Notes under the pieces: model-generated
Seen by the model: only the letters and a program-made list of their open reading frames with translations
Database searches by the model: none
Told to the model about the DNA's origin: nothing
NCBI GenBank assembly: GCA_030603805.1
Contig: JAUVXD010000002.1
Location: 1-64,000, forward strand
Source of the DNA: Acholeplasmataceae bacterium
GTDB taxonomy: Bacteria > Bacillota_I > Bacilli_A > Acholeplasmatales > Acholeplasmataceae
Direction: 5' to 3'
Length of the DNA: 64,000 nucleotides
Shown here: piece by piece, positions 53,881-60,198 of the stretch
Position numbering within the stretch: position 1 is the stretch's first letter
How the letters are laid out: each line of letters opens with the position of its first letter
Translations under genes and position numbers: made by a program

Positions 53881-53886
53881 TTGACT
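53881..53886 (+). promoter_or_regulatory. -35 half of the junction promoter
   Basis: TTGACT matches the -35 consensus at 5 of 6 positions. It lies 13 bp inside the right end and has no useful -10 in the inserted form. In the excised circle it meets TAAGAT of the left end at a 17-bp spacing. Confidence 0.6.
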
Positions 53887-54248
53887 TTTAATAGTTAGTC
53901 ACCTCATACATATTGTAATCCTTATTGGATTCAACTTCTTTTTCATTGCCAAATTTAAAATCCAGATTATAAATTGCCTGTACAATTGCTTCTTTTAATC
54001 TTTTTCTTAATCCTTTACCGGCCTTTGTACTATTGAAATTTACAGCAAGATCAATATCTTCCGAAAATCTATCAATAAGATCATAACACTTTGATAGTGA
54101 AGTTCCACCCTTAAAAACAACTGGAATATCCTGTTTTGCCATTTCATTTAAAAATTATGAAACATAGTAATCTTTTTCAACTTGAAAATTTTGAAGACTG
54201 AAATACATTGCAGTAGCGATAACAATTTCCTTAAATGCTTCTTTATCT

Positions 54249-54905
54249 TTATGTAATAACATGGTCTACTCCAATCTCATAAAAAGCGACTTGAGTTTTT
54301 AATGGATATGCTTTTAGAATGCTTGTAAGTTCAATTTTTTCAATACTAATGTCTTTCAAATACTCTTTGATAATGTCTAGTGTTTTTTCTCTTCCAATCT
54401 CACTTACTTTATCAAATATATGAATGATATCTAATACTTGAAGTACTTTATAATTATTGTCTGTGACTTTATATCTTGGTGCATTAATGATAAATTTTTG
54501 ATTTTGAACTTTAATGATACGTTTTTTATCTGCCACTAGATTCGAATATATTGTTTCCACACTTGCGGTTTGTGTCGTAAGTCCTAATGACCTAGCCAAA
54601 TTAATACCGCTATAATAACCAATCATATGATCATGATTATCTCTGATATACTTTTTAGTAATCACATCATCAGTATTAAGTACCGTTTCTTTTAAAACCC
54701 TTTTTTGATTAGGCAAATAATAAATGCCATTTTTTGATTTATTGATGACCTCTTGATCAAGCATTCGCTTGATATTCACCTTTATAGTTGAATACTTTAT
54801 ATCTGGAAGCAGGATAGAAATATCATCTAATGTAAACGGGATATCCGCACCAATTTTATGAATAATAATGTCTTTGATGGTTTCCTTAATAGTTACTTTC
54901 CCCAT
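54249..54905 (-). CDS. AbiEi-type antitoxin/regulator
   Basis: This 218-residue protein resembles the AbiEi/DUF6088 antitoxins of type IV AbiE systems. The N-terminal half is a winged helix (FTLDDISILLPDIKYSTIKVNIKRMLDQEVINKSKNGIYYLPN, about 20-62) suited to DNA binding. The C-terminal half has DNHDHMIGYYSGINLARSLGLTTQTASVETIYSN, the antitoxin core of AbiEi. AGAGGTGAT lies 8 bases before the ATG. It precedes and overlaps the broken toxin gene by 14 bp. It seems intact, so it could now be free as a repressor without its toxin. Confidence 0.85.
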   Translation of the reverse strand: MGKVTIKETIKDIIIHKIGADIPFTLDDISILLPDIKYSTIKVNIKRMLDQEVINKSKNGIYYLPNQKRVLKETVLNTDDVITKKYIRDNHDHMIGYYSGINLARSLGLTTQTASVETIYSNLVADKKRIIKVQNQKFIINAPRYKVTDNNYKVLQVLDIIHIFDKVSEIGREKTLDIIKEYLKDISIEKIELTSILKAYPLKTQVAFYEIGVDHVIT

Positions 54906-54930
54906 TAAAAAATCACCTCTTTCTCTTCTT

Positions 54931-54990
54931 ATTATATCACATTAAGCATTTTTGTAACTTTTTTTCTTTATGTTACGGAAATTAAGTTAC
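54931..54990 (-). promoter_or_regulatory. AbiE promoter and repeated GTTAC/GTAAC sites
   Basis: An extended -10, TGATATAAT, lies at 54931-54939 on the minus strand, and GTTACA is a -35 candidate at 16-bp spacing. GTAAC (54954-54958) and GTTAC (54972-54976) form an inverted pair, and a further GTTAC is at 54986-54990. AbiEi antitoxins are known to bind inverted repeats at their promoter, so these are candidate operators. Confidence 0.5.
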
Positions 54991-55063
54991 ATATGATTAT
55001 TTTTTTAACATTTATTCTTGTATTATTTACCATTATCTAGAGAATATCAATATATTTAGGTGA

Positions 55064-55094
55064 CAAAAAAAGCCTTGGGCAATGCCTAAGGCTT
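55064..55094 (-). terminator. Terminator of the Na/Pi cotransporter gene
   Basis: AAGCCTTAGGC and GCCCAAGGCTT pair (55070-55080 with 55084-55094, one mismatch) around a 3-base loop, and TTTTTTT follows on the minus strand. Confidence 0.8.
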
Positions 55095-55102
55095 AAAATC
55101 AT

Positions 55103-56809
55103 TTAAATATCTTTATCGATTTCGTGAGGTTTAGGAACCAAAATACTTTGTGGAATATACATCGGTTCAATGACTGAACTGACGATATTCATTAAATGGT
55201 CTCCAATTCTTTCCAAATTCGCCAAAATATCTGCGAAGTTGTTTGCAACCACGAAGGTCACATCGCCATTTTTTAGTCTTTCAATAAAGCGGTATCTGAA
55301 TCGTTCTTCAAGTTCATCGACTAAATCTTCTGTCTTGACGACTTTACGTGCAAGCTCAACATCTTGATTCATAAATGCGGTGAGTGTATCATCAAGCATT
55401 TCTTCTAAAACATCATAGAATTCGTGTAAATCTCTTGTACCTTCTTCAGAAAGTAATAAAGATTCGTTATAACGCTCTTCAAAAAACTCGACAATATTGG
55501 TTAAATGATCTCCGATACGCTCGAAATCTCTAATCGTATCTAGGTCCCTAGATAGCTTTCTAGAATCTTGATCCTCTAATCCTGCTTGCGAGATTTTAAT
55601 TAAGTAGTCATGAAGCTTTTGATCGTATGTATCAATCATCATTTCATGGGTATAGGCTTCTTCTATTAATTTTGAATTTTCTTTAAATGAATAGGTTCTT
55701 GTAATATGGAAGTAATCTTTAACAATACCACCCATATATAAGATGGCCCGTTTAACAAACTCTAAAGCGAGCATTGGAGATTCTTGAATGAGTTTTTCGT
55801 CAAACATCTCTTCAGGGATCTCTTTACCCTTCTTATCTTTAACCACAATCTTGGCTAAATAAATCATTTGCTTAATAAAGAAATATAAGATGATGGTCAT
55901 CACCGTGTTTTGGAATGCGTGAGCAAACGCGATGGTAAGCATCGAATAAGGTTCTAGATATCTTGCTTCAATCCATATAATAACATTTTCATATGGAATT
56001 AAAATGAGTAAGAAGAATACAGCACTAATGACATTAAATAAAATATGAACAAATGCTGCACGTTTAGATTCTGTATTACCACCAATCGATGCGATAAACG
56101 CAGTAATGGTTGTCCCAATATTCGCACCAAGTAAAATCGGAATTGCACCGGTAATTAAAATGGAGTCAACACCTTCAGCATTGAGTACATAAAGTCTTTG
56201 AAGAACCCCAATGGCTGCAGATGAAGATTGAACTAAGGCTGTAAATAGGGTTCCAAACACAGTCCCTAAAAACCAGTTTTGAGAAAAGAGATGAAACATA
56301 TCTTCTGCAGTTTGAGTTTGAGCCAGTGGTTTAAGTCCAGTAGACATGGTGTTTAAGCCCACAAAAAGTAAACCTAGTCCTAAGACAACACCACCTAAAT
56401 GGTGAACACGTCTATTTTTAATAAAAGACATAATAAATCCGATGAAAACAAAATATAAGCCCCATTTAGCAACCGGTAAACCGATGATAAATGCGGTAAT
56501 GGTTGTTCCTATGTTGGCCCCCATAATAATACCAACACTTTGGGGTAGTGTCATTAAACCTGCTCTTAAAAGTCCAATCATGAGAGCTGTTGTCCCTGAT
56601 GATGATTGAATTAAGACGGTTAAAAAGATCCCAACTAAAATGCCCTTAAGGGGTGTATTTGTTGATTTTTCAATAATCGCTTTGAGTTTGCTTCCAGCTG
56701 CTGCCCTCAAGGAATCACTCATCATGTTGATTCCAAAGACAAACAGTGCCAAACCACCAAAGACATACATGATGCTTTCTCCGTAAAAGAAGGTTGCAGC
56801 AATGTTCAT
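55103..56809 (-). CDS. Na/Pi cotransporter with PhoU-like tail
   Basis: This 568-residue membrane protein probably couples Na+ to phosphate movement (NptA/YjbB type, PF02690). It has two inverted domain repeats carrying the signature QSSSGTTA (about 65) and QSSSAAIG (about 195), with GANIGTTITAFI after each. The C-terminal cytoplasmic part (about 340-560) has two PhoU-like helical repeats, marked by SRDLDTIRDFERIGDHLTNIVEF and NFADILANLERIGDHLMNIV. I chose the ATG at 56809 with AAGGAGGATT upstream; the in-frame ATG at 56839 would overlap that site. It is monocistronic. Phosphate import or export cannot be decided. Confidence 0.9.
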   Translation of the reverse strand: MNIAATFFYGESIMYVFGGLALFVFGINMMSDSLRAAAGSKLKAIIEKSTNTPLKGILVGIFLTVLIQSSSGTTALMIGLLRAGLMTLPQSVGIIMGANIGTTITAFIIGLPVAKWGLYFVFIGFIMSFIKNRRVHHLGGVVLGLGLLFVGLNTMSTGLKPLAQTQTAEDMFHLFSQNWFLGTVFGTLFTALVQSSSAAIGVLQRLYVLNAEGVDSILITGAIPILLGANIGTTITAFIASIGGNTESKRAAFVHILFNVISAVFFLLILIPYENVIIWIEARYLEPYSMLTIAFAHAFQNTVMTIILYFFIKQMIYLAKIVVKDKKGKEIPEEMFDEKLIQESPMLALEFVKRAILYMGGIVKDYFHITRTYSFKENSKLIEEAYTHEMMIDTYDQKLHDYLIKISQAGLEDQDSRKLSRDLDTIRDFERIGDHLTNIVEFFEERYNESLLLSEEGTRDLHEFYDVLEEMLDDTLTAFMNQDVELARKVVKTEDLVDELEERFRYRFIERLKNGDVTFVVANNFADILANLERIGDHLMNIVSSVIEPMYIPQSILVPKPHEIDKDI

Positions 56810-56876
56810 AAAATCCTCCTTAAATACATCCATAATCATTTTAAACTATAAATGTCTTTTTTCCTATATCTTCATG

Positions 56877-56898
56877 AAAAAAGCATCATTAATGATGC
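56877..56898 (-). terminator. Terminator of the pyruvate kinase gene
   Basis: The perfect 16-bp palindrome GCATCATTAATGATGC (56883-56898) is followed by TTTTTTC on the minus strand. Confidence 0.85.
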
Positions 56899-56918
56899 CT
56901 TATCTAGAATGTTCATCA

Positions 56919-58274
56919 TTAATAGTTCGTAAATTCGATGTGGTATTTTCTGACAACCAAGATGGTGTCTCCCTTAACGACACCAAGCTCTCTTAATCTT
57001 CTTTCAAGTTCATCATGTCCGATGACTGGAAAGACCCCATAATAGAGGGATAGAGATGTTGCTTTATGATAACTATCAACGACACCAATGATCGGTGCGA
57101 TGGAACGGTATTTGGATAGATTGTCTGTTGCTTTATGCCCGTAAGCAATAATCGCCTTGACATTATAATTCATCGCTGCTTGTACAGCTGAAAACGAAAT
57201 CGCATCTAAGAGGTTATCTCCTTCAAAGAGTGCGTTTTTCGCGAAAATACGGTGATCCACATGGGCTTCAGAACGCTCATTAATTTTAGCCATATATTCT
57301 ACAGCTTCAATGGGGTATCGACCCGCAGCCATTTCACCTGAAAGCATGGTCGCATCTGTACCTTCATAAATCGCATTAGCGACATCTGAGACTTCTGCTC
57401 TAGTAGGTCTTGGATTATTTTGCATCGACTCTAGCATTTGAGTTGCAACAATCACGAGTTTTCCTCGTTGTTGGCATTTATGAACAATTGCTTTTTGCAT
57501 ATGCGGTAAATCTTCAGCAAAAACCTCAACACCTAAATCACCTCTGGCAACCATAATGCCATCAGCAACCGTTATAATCTCATCTAAATTGTCAATACCT
57601 TCTTGGTTTTCAATTTTGGCAATCACTTGAATGTATTCTTTACCCTCAGATTTAAGTAATTCTTTAATTTGAAGAATATCTTCTTTTCTTCTGGTGAAGG
57701 ATGCTGCAATATAATCATAATCGTTTGCGCATGCAAACTTAATATCAGCGATATCCTTATCAGATAAAAAAGGTAGATTTAAAATCGTATTTGGGACATT
57801 GACGCCACGTTTGTTTTTAAGCATATGGCTGTTTTTAGCAACCGTAATCAACTCATTAGTTTCTTTATCTTCTTCGATGACGAGTAGTCCTAAATAACCA
57901 TCATCGACTAAAATCGTTTTTCCAATTTCGATATCATCAAAAAGTTTATCATAGGTAATTGAAAAACGATCTTCAGTCCCTAAGACTTCTGTCATCGAGA
58001 TATGAACTGTTTGACCTTGTTTGATATAAACTTTGCCGTCAACAAAATTATGGGTTCTAATCTCAGGGCCCTTGGTATCCATGAGGGTTCCTACATAGGT
58101 CCCTAATTCTTTATTGAGTTCATGAACAGTTTTAAATCTATTGATATGTTCATCATAATCGCCATGCGAGTAATTATTTCTAACAACATTGACACCTGCT
58201 AAAATCAGTTGTCTTAAGATCGCACGATCTTCAGAAACTGGACCTACGGTACCAACAATTTTGGTTTTTCTCAT
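56919..58274 (-). CDS. pyk: Pyruvate kinase
   Basis: This 451-residue glycolytic enzyme makes pyruvate and ATP from phosphoenolpyruvate and ADP. The N-terminus MRKTKIVGTVGPVSE is typical. K+/substrate-site residues are in VVRNNYSHGDYDEH. The catalytic Lys is in IAKIENQEG, the metal ligands are in MVARGDLGVE, and PRPTRAEVSDVANAIYEGTDATMLSGEMAAGRYP is the substrate loop. The N-N-Y in place of L-N-F before SHG is slightly unusual. The C-terminal extra domain of some Firmicute enzymes is absent. The ATG at 58274 has GGAGTGA 9 bases upstream; a GTG at 58286 would sit on that site. It is controlled by a promoter with a palindrome in its spacer. Confidence 0.95.
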   Translation of the reverse strand: MRKTKIVGTVGPVSEDRAILRQLILAGVNVVRNNYSHGDYDEHINRFKTVHELNKELGTYVGTLMDTKGPEIRTHNFVDGKVYIKQGQTVHISMTEVLGTEDRFSITYDKLFDDIEIGKTILVDDGYLGLLVIEEDKETNELITVAKNSHMLKNKRGVNVPNTILNLPFLSDKDIADIKFACANDYDYIAASFTRRKEDILQIKELLKSEGKEYIQVIAKIENQEGIDNLDEIITVADGIMVARGDLGVEVFAEDLPHMQKAIVHKCQQRGKLVIVATQMLESMQNNPRPTRAEVSDVANAIYEGTDATMLSGEMAAGRYPIEAVEYMAKINERSEAHVDHRIFAKNALFEGDNLLDAISFSAVQAAMNYNVKAIIAYGHKATDNLSKYRSIAPIIGVVDSYHKATSLSLYYGVFPVIGHDELERRLRELGVVKGDTILVVRKYHIEFTNY

Positions 58275-58315
58275 GTATAGTGTCACTCCGAATTCTAAGA
58301 AGAATTTCCGAAAGT

Positions 58316-58344
58316 ATTATAACATACATTACATGTAATGTAAG
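58316..58344 (-). promoter_or_regulatory. Promoter of pyk
   Basis: CTTACA (58339-58344), a 17-bp spacer and a perfect TATAAT (58316-58321) on the minus strand. The start would be near 58309, leaving a 35-base leader. Confidence 0.65.
58326..58341. promoter_or_regulatory. Palindrome in the pyk promoter spacer
   Basis: ACATTACATGTAATGT is a perfect 16-bp palindrome lying between the -35 and -10 boxes, overlapping the -35 by three bases. Such a position suits a repressor operator. I do not recognise the cognate regulator. Confidence 0.5.
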
Positions 58345-58355
58345 AAGGTGTAAAA

Positions 58356-58369
58356 TGAAAACGTTTTAG
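58356..58369. promoter_or_regulatory. cre-like box upstream of pyk
   Basis: TGAAAACGTTTTAG matches the cre consensus TGWAANCGNTNWCA except at the last positions. It lies 12 bp upstream of the -35, which would suit activation by a CcpA-type protein, as known for pfk-pyk in Firmicutes. Confidence 0.45.
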
Positions 58370-58394
58370 TGTAAATTCATATGAAATTCTTGGC

Positions 58395-58416
58395 ATAAAA
58401 AAAGACCCTAAGGTCT
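58395..58416 (-). terminator. Terminator of the DEAD-box gene
   Basis: AGACC and GGTCT (58403-58407 with 58412-58416) flank a 4-base loop, followed by TTTTTTTAT on the minus strand. Confidence 0.75.
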
Positions 58417-58432
58417 AAATTTATTGATTGTT

Positions 58433-59932
58433 TTATTTGGATTTATTTTTTCTTTTTGATGCAATTTGTTCATCTGGATTGAGGTATGTATTATCGTGTC
58501 GATTATAGCGATATCTTGAAGGTGTTAAGTTTGACTTTTTCTTTGGATAAGCTTCCTGTGTTTGCTTTTGTGATGATGGTTTACTTTGCTTAGTTTCTCT
58601 TTGCGGTGTCGCTTGTTTATGTTCTATCTTTGATTTCATCACCAAAGTGAAAGGTTTTTCTTCTCTTTTTTGAGACTTCTCTACCTCTTTTTTAACTTGA
58701 GGCTTGCTCTGTTTTTGGTTGTTTTGTTGTTTAGGTTTATGAGCGTTTGATTGTTTTGGTTTTTGTGATTTAACTTTAGGTTGAGACTCAGAAATCTTTT
58801 GCTCAAATAAATGATTAGAAACGACAGGAATCGTTTGCTTAATATGCTTTTCAACTTGCTTTAGTAAATGAAGTTCTTCTTGATTGCAAAATGAAAATGC
58901 TTCACCTGACAATCCCGCTCTCCCTGTTCTACCCATTCTATGGATATAGGTTTCAGGAGTTTCAGGTAAATCATAATTTATCACGTGTGAAAGTTCATCA
59001 ATATCAATTCCGCGTGCCGCAATATCAGTTGCAACCAAAACTCTAATCTTCTTAGATTTAAATTCTGCTAAAGCTTTTTGACGGTTATTTTGAGACTTAT
59101 TACCATGAATGGCATCTGCCTTCACACCATAGCTTAAAAGTTCTTTAACGAGCTTATTTGCACCGTGCTTTGTTCTTGTAAATACGAGCACTGATGAAAG
59201 TTTTGGGTTCACCAGTAAATCGATGAGTAAATTTGTTTTATCTTTTTTTGCTACAAAATATAAGGATTGCTTAATCTTATCGACCATGAGTTCTTCAGGT
59301 GTCACTTGAACTCTCACTGGATCTTTTAATAAACTATTTGCAAGACTTAATATTTCTTTAGGTACAGTAGCTGAAAAGAGCATGGTTTGCCGCTTTTGTG
59401 GGACATAAGAAACGATTTTTTGGACATCTTGAATAAAGCCCATATCCAGCATACGATCCGCTTCATCTAAAACAAGATATTCGACATGTGATAAAGAAAT
59501 GAGCTTTTGATTCATCAAATCCATCAATCTGCCTGGGGTTGCTATCAAGACATCAACACCTTTTTTAAGTGCGATTTCTTGATTTTTTTGTGAAACACCA
59601 CCATAGACAACATCTGTTTTTAATCCGATATTTTTGCCGTAGGATCTAAATGATTCTTTAATTTGCTCTGCAAGTTCTCTCGTTGGTGCTAAGACTAAAG
59701 CTTTAATTTCTCTTTTGGCCTTAAAATCTTTATTGGGGTCATAGAGACCTTGAATAATCGGAACTGCAAATGCAAGTGTTTTTCCTGTGCCTGTTTGAGC
59801 ACTTCCAAGCATATCTTTGCCTTCTAAAAGTAGTGGAATGGCTTGTTCTTGAATCGGTGATGGAACTTCATAGCCCTCTGATTCAATCGCCTTTAAGATA
59901 TGTGGCATAATGTTTAATTCTTGAAACTTCAT
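58433..59932 (-). CDS. DEAD-box RNA helicase (CshA-like)
   Basis: This 499-residue RNA-unwinding enzyme has the Q motif (FQELNI...PSPIQEQAIP), Walker A AQTGTGKT (about 45-52), PTRELAEQ, TPGRLMD, DEAD in VLDEADRMLDMGF, SAT in LFSATVP, then RGID and HRMGRTGRAG. The catalytic core ends near residue 375. The C-terminal ~115 residues are low-complexity and Lys/Gln-rich (KPKQQNNQKQSKPQVKKEV), a tail type used for RNA binding in cold-adaptation helicases. AAGGAGAAAT lies 5 bases before the ATG. A hairpin with eight T lies 38 bp upstream, separating it from the previous message. Confidence 0.93.
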   Translation of the reverse strand: MKFQELNIMPHILKAIESEGYEVPSPIQEQAIPLLLEGKDMLGSAQTGTGKTLAFAVPIIQGLYDPNKDFKAKREIKALVLAPTRELAEQIKESFRSYGKNIGLKTDVVYGGVSQKNQEIALKKGVDVLIATPGRLMDLMNQKLISLSHVEYLVLDEADRMLDMGFIQDVQKIVSYVPQKRQTMLFSATVPKEILSLANSLLKDPVRVQVTPEELMVDKIKQSLYFVAKKDKTNLLIDLLVNPKLSSVLVFTRTKHGANKLVKELLSYGVKADAIHGNKSQNNRQKALAEFKSKKIRVLVATDIAARGIDIDELSHVINYDLPETPETYIHRMGRTGRAGLSGEAFSFCNQEELHLLKQVEKHIKQTIPVVSNHLFEQKISESQPKVKSQKPKQSNAHKPKQQNNQKQSKPQVKKEVEKSQKREEKPFTLVMKSKIEHKQATPQRETKQSKPSSQKQTQEAYPKKKSNLTPSRYRYNRHDNTYLNPDEQIASKRKNKSK

Positions 59933-59970
59933 TGATTTCTCCTTGGTTTTTTATTGATGATTTGCGCCAT

Positions 59971-60004
59971 AAAAAAAATGCATTATGGTCAAGCTCATAA
60001 CGCA
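59971..60004 (-). terminator. Terminator before the DEAD-box gene
   Basis: TGCGTTATG (59996-60004, minus sense) pairs with CATAATGCA (59979-59987) with one G.U, and eight T follow. It begins 3 bp after the stop of the 52-codon ORF at 60008. It could end that transcript or act as a leader attenuator of the helicase gene. Confidence 0.75.
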
Positions 60005-60007
60005 TCA

Positions 60008-60166
60008 TCATCTATATTTAAATTTGTCTCTATACAAATTAAAACCGTGATCTTTTTTTTGTGCATCTGATCTCTTGAGCTCCTCATGAATCATCAAATC
60101 AAGAAGCACTTCATGATACCATAGAAATAAAAATAGTGCAAACATGAAAAAAAGAAAAAAGGGCAT
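60008..60166 (-). CDS. Possible 52-residue membrane peptide
   Basis: This short ORF starts MPFFLFFMFALFLFLWYHEV and ends in a charged tail (LKRSDAQKKDHGFNLYRDKFKYR). It has one hydrophobic span. A weak AAGGGTG lies 10 bases before the ATG at 60166, and an intrinsic terminator follows the stop at once. The first codons are the T-run of the ppdK terminator, so it may be a chance ORF in that structure. An in-frame start at 60268 would overlap ppdK and is not favoured. It could also be transcribed by read-through from ppdK. Confidence 0.35.
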   Translation of the reverse strand: MPFFLFFMFALFLFLWYHEVLLDLMIHEELKRSDAQKKDHGFNLYRDKFKYR

Positions 60167-60185
60167 ATCATTGAGATACACCCTT
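60144..60185 (-). terminator. Terminator of ppdK
   Basis: AAGGGTGTATC (60175-60185, minus sense) pairs with GATATGCCCTT (60159-60169) with two wobbles around a 5-base loop, followed by TTTTTCTTTTTTTC on the minus strand. It lies 14 bp after the stop codon. Confidence 0.7.
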
Positions 60186-60198
60186 ATTGGATGACTAG

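Larger units (their letters stand above)
52350..53901 (+). mobile_element. IS110-family element with CA core flanks
   Basis: The element of about 1.55 kb is flanked on both sides by the dinucleotide CA (52350-52351 and 53900-53901). Like other IS110 elements it has no terminal inverted repeats. The longer noncoding end (52352-52611) is upstream of the recombinase gene, as in the IS110 subgroup that encodes a bridge RNA there. The element lies on the plus strand, opposite to the interrupted abiEii. The core assignment is supported by restoration of the AbiEii frame and by the guide matches described under the ncRNA. Confidence 0.88.
51792..54262 (-). pseudogene. AbiEii-type toxin gene, broken by stop codon and IS110
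   Basis: Three pieces belong to one gene. Codons 1-35 run from the ATG at 54262 (MLLHKDKEAFKEIVIATAMY...) to an in-frame TAA at 54155-54157. The second piece continues FLNEMAKQDIPVVFKGGTSLSKCYDLIDRFSEDIDLAV (nucleotidyltransferase motifs GGTSLSK and DIDL). The third piece lies beyond the IS110 insertion at 51792-52349 (EYDKQFSGHTTMVDYIIVET..., ERTFIDKLFALCDYH). Removing the IS with one CA core gives 921 bp in frame, 306 residues, as expected for AbiEii; the joined codons read NMYEVEYDKQF. The gene is therefore inactivated twice. The ATG at 54262 overlaps the antitoxin gene by 14 bp, the standard AbiE order. Confidence 0.88.
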
